Shown here in pieces: positions 9,446 through 17,754 of a stretch of DNA of 64,000 bases (its first letter is position 1; each line of letters opens with the position of its first letter). The DNA comes from an uncultured Gemmatimonadota bacterium (GTDB lineage Bacteria; Gemmatimonadota; Gemmatimonadetes; Gemmatimonadales; Gemmatimonadaceae): assembly GCA_903910555.1 (NCBI GenBank), contig CAIVZZ010000015.1:248001-312000 (forward strand), read 5' to 3'. Made by a program: the position numbers and the translations under genes. The notes under the pieces were generated by a model, which made no database searches, was not told the origin of the DNA, and saw only the letters and a list, made by a program, of their open reading frames with translations.

Positions 9446-9508
9446 GCAACGGCAATCGCGGTAAGCGCCGAGCGGGCAAGCAGTTGCGCCGCCATCCGCG
9501 CCGCTGCT

Positions 9509-11362
9509 TCAAGGCTTCCAGTGAAACGACCGGAGGTCACCGCGCCTCGTACTGACCCCGATCCGGTCGCAGTACTCTAGAAATGGGATAAGGTACTTCC
9601 GGCTAAGTCCAATGCCTTCACGTATTTGCGATGCCGTTTTATCGGTCCCATCCGACGTGACGGCCCGCAGCGCTGCCATGAGTGAAGCGAGTCCCTTTGT
9701 GCTGTAGTATCGGTCGGGGGCGACCGCGACCACCCGCCCCTCGCGTTCCAGAACCCGGAGCAACGCTGGAGTTTCCTTGCCGAACTGATCGGCGAGCTCG
9801 TCGACGCTAAGCGGCGAGACACCCCCGGCCTCGAGCGCCGTCGCGAGTTCCGTGAGCTTCGCCGCGTCTGCGCCGGAACCCGCTTTCCACCCGGCGCGCG
9901 TAAGAACTCCACCGCGGAGTTCGATTTTGCCGCGCTCAATGAGGTCGCGCACGAGATCGTCGAACAGCGTGTCGCGCACGCGGAGTGCGGATCGCGCGTG
10001 CTGAAGCGGGAGGCCCGCCTCGAGTGGATTCGCCTTGTGCCAGGCGCGAACGTCGGCTGCCAGGCGGTCGCGCAGACGCGTGCGCATCGCGACATCATAA
10101 ATGCGGCCGTCGAGGCGAACGACGGCGCGCGTTGCATCGACGAGCGCAGTCACATCAGAAGGCAGAATGCCGACGCGCACCGGGATGTCGGCGAGCGCGA
10201 GTCCCTGCCCCGCGCTCTCGAGCGCGATCCATGCGAGCCGCTCGTGTGCGGCAGCCCCGGATGAGCGCCACGGCTTTGCACGATGCGCCGGCGGCGTTGG
10301 ATCAGTGATGATACCGCCGCCGATCGTCATCGCCGGGCTCGTTGCACGGAGTACAAAACGATCGCCGGCGCGCGCAACGATCGGCGCGTCGAGCGCGATG
10401 CGCACCGGATGAATCACGCCCGGTTCGATTCGGCCGCCTGACCCAACAATGCGCGCGCCAACATCCGACGTGCCGAGATGAAAACGCATTCGCGTGCGGA
10501 CTTCTATGGAGTTCGCGCCGTCAAGCAGTGCGACGTCCGCACGCACAATACGCGATTCGTTCCACGCATCAGTTTCGAGAACGAGAACACCGCCGTGCGA
10601 GACCTCTTCGCGGTCGACGCCCGCGAGCGCGACGGCCACGCGGGTGCCGGCCAGCGCGCGATGGACGGCGTGGCCATGCGATTCGAGCGAGCGCACACGT
10701 GCGCTGCGACCGGCCGGGAAAATCCTGACTGCAGATTCACGGTCGAGTGCACCGCTCCAGAGCGTGCCCGTCACTACGGTGCCAGTCCCCTTCACCGAGA
10801 ACGCCCGATCGAGCGGCAAGCGCGCGATATCTCCAGCGTTGCGCGCGGGGACGCGCCCGGCCGCGGCGCCGAGTGCGAAGCGAAGATCGTCGAGCCCTGC
10901 GCCCGTCGTCGCGGAGCACGCGACAATCTCTGCGCCGTCGAGCGCCGAGCCTGCAATCAATTTGCGCACATCCTCGGCGACCAGCGCGAGCCAGTCTGCG
11001 TCGACGAGATCGCTCTTCGTGAGCGCCACCACGCCGCCGCGCACCCCGAGCAGGGTGAGAATCGCGAGATGCTCGCGCGTTTGGGGCATGACTCCTTCGT
11101 CGGCTGCTATCACGAGGAGCGCGAGATCGACGCCGGTAGCGCCGGCGAGCATCGTGCGCACGAACGCGTCGTGCCCCGGAACGTCGACGACTCCAAGCGT
11201 TCCGGTGAAGCTCCCGCCGATGAGCTCAAGCGGCGCGAAGCCAAGTTCGATCGTGATGCCGCGCCGCTTTTCCTCCGGCAAACGGTCTGTATCCACGCCG
11301 GTCAGTGCGCGGACGAGCGCGGTCTTGCCGTGATCGATGTGACCGGCCGTACCGAGAATCAC
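9509..11362 (-). CDS. selB: Selenocysteine-specific elongation factor SelB
   Basis: A GTPase that delivers selenocysteyl-tRNA to in-frame UGA codons and recognises the SECIS hairpin. It begins VILGTAGHIDHGKTALVRAL with the G1 loop at about residues 7-14. TGVDTDRLPEEKRRGITIEL follows, the SelB-specific switch region, then DVPGHDAFV and TKSD. The last 200 or so residues form winged-helix domains (for example ELADQFGKETPALLRVLE and SRKYLIPFLEYCDRIGV) that bind the SECIS. The total is about 617 residues. The GTG at 11362 is chosen because it starts at the conserved beta strand and overlaps the recO stop (GTGA), suggesting translational coupling. No selA, selD, selC or obvious selenoprotein gene is visible in the window. 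Confidence 0.95.
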   Translation of the reverse strand: MILGTAGHIDHGKTALVRALTGVDTDRLPEEKRRGITIELGFAPLELIGGSFTGTLGVVDVPGHDAFVRTMLAGATGVDLALLVIAADEGVMPQTREHLAILTLLGVRGGVVALTKSDLVDADWLALVAEDVRKLIAGSALDGAEIVACSATTGAGLDDLRFALGAAAGRVPARNAGDIARLPLDRAFSVKGTGTVVTGTLWSGALDRESAVRIFPAGRSARVRSLESHGHAVHRALAGTRVAVALAGVDREEVSHGGVLVLETDAWNESRIVRADVALLDGANSIEVRTRMRFHLGTSDVGARIVGSGGRIEPGVIHPVRIALDAPIVARAGDRFVLRATSPAMTIGGGIITDPTPPAHRAKPWRSSGAAAHERLAWIALESAGQGLALADIPVRVGILPSDVTALVDATRAVVRLDGRIYDVAMRTRLRDRLAADVRAWHKANPLEAGLPLQHARSALRVRDTLFDDLVRDLIERGKIELRGGVLTRAGWKAGSGADAAKLTELATALEAGGVSPLSVDELADQFGKETPALLRVLEREGRVVAVAPDRYYSTKGLASLMAALRAVTSDGTDKTASQIREGIGLSRKYLIPFLEYCDRIGVSTRRGDLRSFHWKP

Positions 11363-12135
11363 GCGTGCTCTGCCGGCGCGTGCGAGAAGCTCTGCGCCTC
11401 CCACGTGGCGAATGCGCGCAGCGGCTTGCCGTCGGCAAGATGCTCCTCGAGAAACTCGCGGAGCAATCGCTGATGCGCGCGGCGCGTGGATGAGTCGCCG
11501 AGCGCGGACTCCGTACCGTCGAGCCACGCGCGCAGAGTCTCACGGGCTTCAGCGGGAAACAGCCGGCCGCGGGGACCGAGCCGCGCGCAGCGTGCGCACA
11601 GCGCGCCGCCCGCACGGTGATCGAATGTCACCGGCTCGTCAGCGACGAGATCCGCATGACATGTCGCGCACTGGTCGAGCGACGGAGCGAAGCCAAGCTC
11701 GGCGACGACGCGCCACGCTCCGGCGAGCGCGATTGCCGGCACATCGTCCGGTGTCGCCACGCCGATCGCGTCGAGCACGCTCGTGGCGGCATCGTGCACG
11801 CGTCCGGAGTCGTCCTCGTTCGCGAAACGCAGACAGAGCTCGGCGACTGCTGATGCCGCCGTGAATCGCGCGAGCGAACCGGCGAGTTCGCTGCGTGAGC
11901 GTGTGGCGTCGAATCCCGTGAGCGTGTGCAAATCGCGCGCGGGGTTCACGCGTACATGGGCAACGCCGCTCGTGAAGAGATCTATCGCCGAGCCGAACGG
12001 ACTCTTCGGGCGGCGTGCGCCACGGGCGATGACCGAGAGGACCCCCGCATCGCGCGTCGCAATGCGAACGATGCGGGAGGTCTCGCGGTAGTCGAAACTG
12101 TGCAGGACGAGGGAATCAGACTCGAGGAGTCTCAC
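11359..12135 (-). CDS. recO: DNA repair protein RecO
   Basis: Mediator of the RecFOR pathway that loads RecA onto SSB-covered single-stranded DNA. It has an N-terminal OB fold (about 1-80, ending in RDLHTLTGFD), then an all-helical part. A zinc knuckle is formed by CATC (about residue 157) and CARC (about 180). It is 258 residues long, close to the family norm. The start is a GTG at 12135 with no strong ribosome site. Its stop overlaps the start of selB. Just upstream lies the repeat-rich four-helix-bundle cassette. Confidence 0.93.
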   Translation of the reverse strand: MRLLESDSLVLHSFDYRETSRIVRIATRDAGVLSVIARGARRPKSPFGSAIDLFTSGVAHVRVNPARDLHTLTGFDATRSRSELAGSLARFTAASAVAELCLRFANEDDSGRVHDAATSVLDAIGVATPDDVPAIALAGAWRVVAELGFAPSLDQCATCHADLVADEPVTFDHRAGGALCARCARLGPRGRLFPAEARETLRAWLDGTESALGDSSTRRAHQRLLREFLEEHLADGKPLRAFATWEAQSFSHAPAEHA

Positions 12136-12154
12136 TCGTGAAAAGTATCATGAT

Positions 12155-12245
12155 GGGCGAGGAGAACTACAGGGACGGGCAACGAGAACTACGGGGACGG
12201 GCGAAGCATGAGGGGCGACTTGGCGAGGAGCGAGGAGTGCGGAGG
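12155..12245 (+). repeat. Left arm of inverted-repeat cassette 1
   Basis: Contains two copies of a unit GAGAACTAC(A/G)GGGACGGGC (12162-12180 and 12184-12202). These are followed by GCGAAGCATGAGGGGCGACT and a GAGGAGCGAGGAG run. The same words return in reverse complement at 12840-12950, on the far side of the four-helix-bundle gene, where the unit is present four times. The arm starts about 20 bases upstream of the recO start codon, so it would fall in the recO promoter or leader. Confidence 0.8.
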
Positions 12246-12314
12246 AAAGGAAACGCTTCAAGGTGAAGAAATTTCGTGACGCTTTGGTGTGCGGAGTTCG
12301 GCAGCTTGACGTGC

Positions 12315-12758
12315 ATGACAACCGACGCGAAGGACGATGCGCTCTCGGCTTGGGAGGCGAACCAACGCGAGAGTATCACTGGGGATCCGCTGTGGCGGCT
12401 CAATTGCTACCGCGAAGCGCTTTTCTTGGTGGAGTTAGCTCGCGACGACGTGAAGACATTCGATCTCGCTGTCGTACATACAGCGGCGAGGGAGCAGCTG
12501 CTGACGTCGGTCGCGTCGATCGCCGCGAATATTGCCGAGGGATACGGACGGCCGACTTCGCGTGACCGGATGCGATTCTTTTCATATGCGCTTGGATCGA
12601 CGCGCGAGGCGATTGCTTGGTATCAGGCACTCAGGCCTCCGAAAGAATCAGATGCAGTGGTCGACCGCCTCGATAGGCTCGCGCGCGTTCGGCGGATGCT
12701 GCTCGGGCTGCTTTCGCGGCTCAGAACTAAGGGGGCACGAAAGTTCGACTCTTGGTGA
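12315..12758 (+). CDS. Four-helix-bundle protein, S23/IVP (TIGR02436-like) family
   Basis: A small helical protein of 147 residues. The family signature is clear: REQLLTSVASIAANIAEGYG, then TSRDRMRFFSYALGSTREA, matching the helix 2-3 region of proteins first described from 23S rRNA intervening sequences and related to Avd of diversity-generating retroelements. The biochemical role of the family is uncertain; Avd binds nucleic acid. The start is ambiguous. ATG 12315 gives the version used here; a GTG at 12276 with AAGGTG upstream would add 13 residues. It is one of few plus-strand genes and lies between inverted repeats; its stop overlaps the first of two 20-nt direct repeats. It is visibly less GC-rich than its neighbours, which suggests transfer. 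Confidence 0.8.
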   Translation: MTTDAKDDALSAWEANQRESITGDPLWRLNCYREALFLVELARDDVKTFDLAVVHTAAREQLLTSVASIAANIAEGYGRPTSRDRMRFFSYALGSTREAIAWYQALRPPKESDAVVDRLDRLARVRRMLLGLLSRLRTKGARKFDSW

Positions 12759-12799
12759 CTTCGGGGACGAGCGAAGCGCACTTCGGGGACGAGCGAAGC
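12758..12799 (+). repeat. Tandem direct repeat at the end of the four-helix-bundle gene
   Basis: ACTTCGGGGACGAGCGAAGC occurs at 12758-12777 and again at 12780-12799 (period 22). The second copy runs on into the hairpin arm that follows. The first copy begins in the stop codon of the gene. Confidence 0.85.
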
Positions 12800-12950
12800 A
12801 TGAGGGGCAAATTGGCGACGGGGGAAGAGCGACGAGAGCTCCTCGCTACTCGCTCTTCGCCAATTTGCTCCTCATGCTTCGCCCGTCCCTGTAGTTCCCG
12901 TCCCTGTAGTTCCCGTCCCTGTAGTTCTCGTCCCTGTAGTTCTCTTCGCC
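12784..12950. repeat. Long hairpin plus tandem 15-mer array, right arm of cassette 1
   Basis: Bases about 12784-12838 are largely complementary to 12840-12889, forming an imperfect stem of about 50 bp with almost no loop. Then four tandem 15-nt units (CGTCCCTGTAGTTC plus C or T) occupy 12884-12943. These units are the reverse complement of the two spaced units in the left arm (12162-12202). The block is directly downstream of the TonB receptor gene on the minus strand and could end that transcript. Confidence 0.85.
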
Positions 12951-12958
12951 TTCGGTGG

Positions 12959-14920
12959 CTATCTCCCGATGCGGACTCCCAATGAGTACATCCGCCCCGG
13001 CGCCTGGAAATGGTCAATCTCCTGATACTTCGCGCCGAACAGGTTGTCGATCCGCCCTTCGATCGACATCCCGCCGCGCACGTGCGACGGAAGCGGCTGC
13101 GTGAACGAGAAATCCACCTTTGTATAGCCGGGGAGCGTGACCGGCACGGCGGGATAGGGCACGTAATCGCGATCTGCGCGCTGGCCGACGTAGGCCGCGA
13201 CGAGCGTCAGCTGCGCCCCGCCGGTGTACGTTTGGAGCGCAGAAACAACCCACGCGTTCTGCGGACGACGGATCAGCGGCTGACCAACGACGTACGATGC
13301 GCTGCTGCTCGAATCGAATCCGACCTTCGTCGTTTTCGTCGACGTGTATGTGTAGCTCCCGGCGAGCGTCACGCCACCAGCCGCCTTGTACAGCATTTCG
13401 AGCTCCATTCCGTTGGCGTTTGCGCCTGCCACGTTGAAATAGCTCGGCGTTCCAGACGGTGCGTTGCCGGAGTAGTCGATGATGTCGTGAAACTGCTGGA
13501 AAAATCCGGTCGCCTTCAGCGTCAGCTTTCCATCGTCAAGAAAGGTGTCGAAGCCAAGCTCGGCGCTGCGCGAATGCTCGGGCTGCAGCGCGGGATTTCC
13601 AGTGACGTAGCCCGTTGAAAAGTTCTCCGTGAAACTCGGCGCGGTGAATGCGCTGCCGATCGACGCACGGACGCGCGCCTCGCCCGAAAGGACATAGGAG
13701 GCGCTCGCGCGCATTGTCGGGAAGGTGCCGAACGCGCTGTTCTGATCGAGACGTCCGCCGATCACATAGGAGAAACGGTCCGTGACATCGCCGATCGCCT
13801 GTACGGACGTCCCGGCGTTGTGACGCGACGCCGCAAATGCTCCGGGCGAGTTGCCGTACTGGCTGAGCGAGAGCGACGTCTGCTCCTCTCGATCGCTCGT
13901 GATCTCCTCGCCAATCGTGAACACGCCGCGCGCGCCATACTTGATGTTGAACCTGGCGTCTCCGCGATGGTGCACTTCAACCGAGCGCGAGTAGTAGCCG
14001 AAGAATCCGAGCGTGTCGGACGGCGAATCGGGACCGTTATTCGAGCGCGGCAGATATTCGTCGGAGCCGAGCGCGATCCGGAAGTCCATTCGATCGTTCA
14101 GTTTGCGGCCGACGTCGATCGACATCACGAGACGATGGTCCGTCTGCTCGGCGTTGTGATCCTGAACCGATCCATCGGATTCCGTTGGGTAATGATAGTC
14201 CTGCGACGACCAGCGCATCGCGAGGTGGACGTCCGTGTTGAGGTCCGGATTGAGCCGCAGTGACGCGCTCAGGACATCGTCGAGGAATCCATTGTTGAAC
14301 GCGAGGATACCGGAGGTGTACTGATGCGATCCGCTCAACGTGAAGCCGGCGTTGAGATTCCCTCCGGACCAGCCGAGCTCGTCGTGGCGACCGCCATTCG
14401 AGCCGGCGCCGACAAACGCACGCGTCGCGAGCGGTCCGGTTCCGTTCTTCGTGAAGATCTGCACCACACCCGTTACCGCATCGGATCCGTACAGGACGCT
14501 CGCAGGCCCGCGCACCACTTCGATACGATCGATGTTGTCGACCGTCAGCGAGGCCCAGTCGAACGAGCCCCCCGCGTCATTCACGGGAACGCCATCGACC
14601 ATCACGCGCACGTAATCGCTGTTGCCGCCGCGCATGAAGAGCGATGTCTGCGACCCAACCGGGCCGCTCGACACCATCTGCGCGCCGGGCACGAGCCGCA
14701 GCGCATCCTCAACACGCGTGATTCCCTGTGCGCGGAGGTCATCGCCTTTCAGAATCGTCGAGGTCGCAATCGGAGCCGCCGTCGCGATCGGCACGCCCGT
14801 CGCGGTCACGACGACTGCGGCGAGCGAATCTTTCGGCGGCTTCGCGAAATCCTGCGCGGCTCCCGACCGTGCAACTCCAATGACGGCAAACAGGGCGACA
14901 ACGATCGGACGGCGGATCAT
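12959..14920 (-). CDS. btuB: TonB-dependent outer-membrane receptor, probable cobalamin receptor BtuB
   Basis: A 22-stranded barrel protein with a plug. From the ATG at 14920 (good GGAG and AAAGG upstream; a longer frame begins at 14953 without a ribosome site) the protein has 653 residues. Residues 1-22 are a signal peptide (MIRRPIVVALFAVIG...GAAQ). A TonB-box-like stretch AAVVVTATG follows, then the plug with RVEDALRLVPGAQ, FMRGGNSDYVRVMVDGVPVN and EVVRGPASVLYGSDAVTGVV. The barrel ends in an aromatic-poor RIGR. The family alone does not fix the ligand. Cobalamin is inferred because the gene is last in an operon with btuF, btuC and btuD under a cobalamin riboswitch. Confidence 0.85.
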   Translation of the reverse strand: MIRRPIVVALFAVIGVARSGAAQDFAKPPKDSLAAVVVTATGVPIATAAPIATSTILKGDDLRAQGITRVEDALRLVPGAQMVSSGPVGSQTSLFMRGGNSDYVRVMVDGVPVNDAGGSFDWASLTVDNIDRIEVVRGPASVLYGSDAVTGVVQIFTKNGTGPLATRAFVGAGSNGGRHDELGWSGGNLNAGFTLSGSHQYTSGILAFNNGFLDDVLSASLRLNPDLNTDVHLAMRWSSQDYHYPTESDGSVQDHNAEQTDHRLVMSIDVGRKLNDRMDFRIALGSDEYLPRSNNGPDSPSDTLGFFGYYSRSVEVHHRGDARFNIKYGARGVFTIGEEITSDREEQTSLSLSQYGNSPGAFAASRHNAGTSVQAIGDVTDRFSYVIGGRLDQNSAFGTFPTMRASASYVLSGEARVRASIGSAFTAPSFTENFSTGYVTGNPALQPEHSRSAELGFDTFLDDGKLTLKATGFFQQFHDIIDYSGNAPSGTPSYFNVAGANANGMELEMLYKAAGGVTLAGSYTYTSTKTTKVGFDSSSSASYVVGQPLIRRPQNAWVVSALQTYTGGAQLTLVAAYVGQRADRDYVPYPAVPVTLPGYTKVDFSFTQPLPSHVRGGMSIEGRIDNLFGAKYQEIDHFQAPGRMYSLGVRIGR

Positions 14921-14966
14921 CCTTTGGTTCTCCAGCGAGAGTTGAAAGTTCATTTCGAATTACGGT

Positions 14967-15755
14967 TCAGCGGGGAGCGCGATGACGCAGCGGCACGAGC
15001 ACGGGCGCGCCGACTGCGGGATCACGCGAAACAACGAGCGGCCATTCGTAGACGCGCTCGAGCAGATCGCCGCGCATGACATCGTCAGGCGATCCGAACG
15101 CCGCGAGTGTCCCCGCATGCAGGAGCGCGATACTCGATGCGAAGCGTGCCACGAGATTCAGCTGATGGCTGACGAGCAGGACGGCGCGCTTCTCACGCGC
15201 CAGTGCGTCGAGCAGCTCGAACACCGCCATTTCATGCGCGACGTCGAGAAACGCGGTGGGCTCGTCGAGTACGAGCGCATCCCCGCCCTGCGCGAGCGCA
15301 CGCGCGATGCGCACGCGCTGCCATTCACCGCCGGAAAGTTCGACCGTACGCCGTTCGAGATACTCGGCGACGCCTGCCCGCTCTGCGGCCTGCGCGATCG
15401 CCGCGCGATCCGCCGGCGTCTCGCCGCTCCAGACGCCACCGTGCGCATAACGTCCGAGCGCGATGAAATCACGGACGACGAGCGGAAACGCGGGCTCTTC
15501 ACGCTGCGGCACCAGCGCGACGCGGCGCGCGGTTTCGAGCCGCGTGAGCTGGGCGATCGGTGTGCCGTCGAGCGAGATCGCTCCACTCTCCGGCAACAGG
15601 CGGCCAAGCAGCGCGCGAACCAGCGTGCTCTTGCCGCTGCCGTTCGGGCCGACGATCGCCGTGATCGCACCGCGCGGAGCATCGAGCGTGATGTGACTCA
15701 CCGCGGCGCGAGCGGAGCGCGGATAGCGAAGCACGACGTCGTCGAAACGAATCAC
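14967..15755 (-). CDS. btuD: ABC transporter ATP-binding protein, cobalamin importer
   Basis: The ATPase of a type II importer for B12 (FecE/BtuD group), 262 residues. Walker A is GPNGSGKSTL at about 36-45, the signature motif is LSGGEWQRVRIARAL, and Walker B is ALVLDEPTAFLDVAHE with the H-loop in LLVSHQLNL. Its ATG overlaps the stop of the permease gene (ATGA), so the two are coupled, as expected for a fixed subunit ratio. A gap of about 45 bases leads to the receptor gene. The B12 assignment rests on the riboswitch and the operon. Confidence 0.92.
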   Translation of the reverse strand: MIRFDDVVLRYPRSARAAVSHITLDAPRGAITAIVGPNGSGKSTLVRALLGRLLPESGAISLDGTPIAQLTRLETARRVALVPQREEPAFPLVVRDFIALGRYAHGGVWSGETPADRAAIAQAAERAGVAEYLERRTVELSGGEWQRVRIARALAQGGDALVLDEPTAFLDVAHEMAVFELLDALAREKRAVLLVSHQLNLVARFASSIALLHAGTLAAFGSPDDVMRGDLLERVYEWPLVVSRDPAVGAPVLVPLRHRAPR

Positions 15756-16726
15756 GTCATCCTCCGGAGCCGCATCAGGAAGAAGGGAACGCCGATCAGC
15801 GCCGTCACGGCGCCGAGCGGAAGTTCGGCCGGCGCGCGCACGGTTCGCGCGACGACGTCGGCTCCAACCACGAGCGCGCCGCCGGCGATCGCAGCGCCAA
15901 GCATCGCGCTGCGCACGGAACGCGCACCAAGCGCGCGCACGATGGCTGGCACGACGAGCCCGACGAATCCAATGAGCCCCGCACCGGCGACGGTCACCGC
16001 CGCGAGCAGACTCGCCGCGAGATACACACGACGCGTGGCACGTTCAACATCAACGCCGAGTGCCGCTGCGGGATCCTCGCCGAGCGCGAGCAGTTCGATC
16101 TCGCGGCCAAGCGCGAAGAGGAGTACGCCGCCGATCCCCACGTAGATCGCGATCCAGCGTGTGCCCTGCCACGTTGCATCGCTGAGCGATCCCATCATCC
16201 ACCACAGCGCACCGCGCACCGAGTCCGCACTCTCGCCGGCGAGCAGCACCATCACCGCGGCGTTGGCGAATGCGCCGACAACGACACCCGCCATGAGCAG
16301 CACGCGCGGATCGCCACGCGCGCCGGCTGCGCGGGCAACCAGGAGCACGAGCGTGACGGCCAGCAGCGCGCCGGCAAATGCCGCGATCGGCAAAAATGCG
16401 AGCGACGAATAGTGGAGCGAAACTGCGGCCACCGCGCCGACGGCCGCACCGCCCGATACTCCGAGCAGATACGGTTCGGCGAGCGGATTGCGCAGCGTCG
16501 ACTGCAGTGCGGCACCGCTCATCCCGAGCCCCGCACCAATCACGATCCCGAGTGCGATGCGTGGCAGCCGCAGCGCCTGCACGATCGACACGGCGTTCGG
16601 ATCGCCATGGCCGAAGAGTGCAGACCACACGGCCGCCGGCGAGAGCGAAACCGGACCGAGCGCGAGCCCCGCCAGCGCCGCGAGGGCGAGGGCGATGAGC
16701 AGCGCGACGTACACACGCGGCTTCAT
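15752..16726 (-). CDS. btuC: FecCD/BtuC-type permease, cobalamin importer
   Basis: The transmembrane subunit of the B12 importer, 324 residues with about ten helices. Family hallmarks are LRLPRIALGIVIGAGLGMSG, ALQSTLRNPLAEPYLLGVSG, the W-rich GALWWMMGSLSDATW and the coupling-helix region LLALGEDPAAALGVDVERA. GLIGFVGLVVPAIVRALGA is also present. It starts 6 bases after the btuF stop and overlaps btuD, in the usual order binding protein, permease, ATPase. Confidence 0.94.
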   Translation of the reverse strand: MKPRVYVALLIALALAALAGLALGPVSLSPAAVWSALFGHGDPNAVSIVQALRLPRIALGIVIGAGLGMSGAALQSTLRNPLAEPYLLGVSGGAAVGAVAAVSLHYSSLAFLPIAAFAGALLAVTLVLLVARAAGARGDPRVLLMAGVVVGAFANAAVMVLLAGESADSVRGALWWMMGSLSDATWQGTRWIAIYVGIGGVLLFALGREIELLALGEDPAAALGVDVERATRRVYLAASLLAAVTVAGAGLIGFVGLVVPAIVRALGARSVRSAMLGAAIAGGALVVGADVVARTVRAPAELPLGAVTALIGVPFFLMRLRRMT

Positions 16727-16732
16727 CCGTTC

Positions 16733-17647
16733 CTATCTCACGGTGTCTTTCAGGATGAGCGCACGGAGACTGCGCGCAGCCTCACCAAGACGCACACCGG
16801 GACGGCCAACGAGCAGCGTGTCGACGAGCAACAGGCGGCCGTCGCGCACCGCCGGGACAGATCGCCAGAGCGGGCTCTCGCGGAGTTTTTTTGCGCTCGC
16901 CGGACCGACGAGAATGAAATCCGGATTGCGCCGGACGATTTCTTCGAGCGTGACCTGCGGCGACGGCTCCGGGAGATCACCGAAAATATTCTTCGCGCCG
17001 ACGATGTTGACGAGTTCGTCGAGATAGCTGCCATGGCCGATTGTCAGAATCGGCGTGTCCCACACGTGCCAATACACCGTCGGCACCTTTGCGGGCCGTG
17101 GCCGCGCGCTCACAGCGGCAAGCGACTTCTCGATTGAATCCGCGAGGATTTTTCCGGCGGCCGTATCGTCCAGCGCGCGCGCCAGCAGTTCGATCGTCCG
17201 CCGGATGTCGGCGATGTGGTCGTCGCGAATTGCGAGTGTGTTGATTCCCGCTTTCCGCAGCTGCACGGTGGCCGCGCGATTCGACGGGCTCGCGTATACC
17301 ACGACGAGATCAGGATGGACGCCGAGCACGGCTTCAGCGTTCGGCTGCATTGCGTTGCCGATGTCGGGTACGGCGAGCGCGGCGGCGGGATAGAGATCCC
17401 AGTGTGAGCGACCGACGAGACGGCTTCCGGCGCCGAGCGCGAAGAGCATCTCGGTTGTGACGGGATTCAGGGAGACGATCCGGCGCGCGGGCGCGCCGAC
17501 GCGGATCGTATCACCGAAGTCGTCTCGTACGAACGCCACGGCCTGCGGCCTCCGCTCGGTTTTCGGCGCTGAGCAGGCAGCGCTCGCGCCAACCACGAGT
17601 GTGGCGAGCAATGCAATCGACGAAGCGGCGCGCTGCCGAAAAAACAA
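16733..17647 (-). CDS. btuF: Cobalamin ABC transporter substrate-binding protein (lipoprotein)
   Basis: A periplasmic binding protein of the cluster A-II fold (BtuF/FhuD type). A hydrophobic signal leads to a lipobox-like GASAAC near residue 25. RRIVSLNPVTTEMLFALGAG follows, the standard first beta-alpha unit, and later DLVVVYASPSN and a long connecting helix region. The frame is open from 17680, but the TTG at 17647 is chosen because AAGGAG lies six bases before it and it starts right at the signal sequence. It is the first gene of the operon and follows the riboswitch and terminator immediately. Confidence 0.88.
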   Translation of the reverse strand: MFFRQRAASSIALLATLVVGASAACSAPKTERRPQAVAFVRDDFGDTIRVGAPARRIVSLNPVTTEMLFALGAGSRLVGRSHWDLYPAAALAVPDIGNAMQPNAEAVLGVHPDLVVVYASPSNRAATVQLRKAGINTLAIRDDHIADIRRTIELLARALDDTAAGKILADSIEKSLAAVSARPRPAKVPTVYWHVWDTPILTIGHGSYLDELVNIVGAKNIFGDLPEPSPQVTLEEIVRRNPDFILVGPASAKKLRESPLWRSVPAVRDGRLLLVDTLLVGRPGVRLGEAARSLRALILKDTVR

Positions 17648-17698
17648 AACGGACTCCTTCCCGATGGAAGAAGCCCGCAACGCAGATGGAGAGTGCCG

Positions 17699-17730
17699 AA
17701 AAAAACAGCGGCGCCAGCATCGTACGCCAC
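17699..17730 (-). terminator. Intrinsic terminator of the riboswitch expression platform
   Basis: On the minus strand GTGGCG (17730-17725) pairs with CGCCGC (17713-17708) around an 11-nt loop. A TG and then seven Ts follow (17705-17699). It lies between the cobalamin aptamer and the btuF start. The simplest reading is that B12 binding favours this terminator and shuts off the uptake operon. Confidence 0.75.
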
Positions 17731-17754
17731 CAGCCCTCCCCCGAGGACGTGTTT

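Larger units (their letters stand above)
12155..12950 (+). mobile_element. Inverted-repeat cassette 1 carrying a four-helix-bundle gene
   Basis: A gene of the S23/IVP-type four-helix-bundle family is enclosed by imperfect inverted repeats (12155-12245 against 12840-12950). A third partial copy of the repeat lies between the gene and the right arm (12758-12838). The cassette separates recO from the end of the B12 operon. No transposase is present. The architecture recalls rRNA intervening sequences, where a similar ORF lies between complementary ends, but here the site is intergenic. The mobile nature is inferred, not shown. Confidence 0.5.

Noticed and set aside
9308-9508. Possible selenocysteine tRNA or riboswitch in the gap before the sorting-domain gene
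   Set aside because: No acceptor, T-arm or long D-stem pairing was found, and no known aptamer motif. Only a promoter-like pair of boxes remains.
12884-12943. Short CRISPR-like array of regular repeats
   Set aside because: Four 15-nt units stand in direct tandem with no spacers, and no cas genes are near. It is part of an inverted-repeat structure.
14982-16145. 387-codon plus-strand frame
   Set aside because: Antisense to btuD and btuC, both with full motifs; Arg-rich, no recognisable domain.
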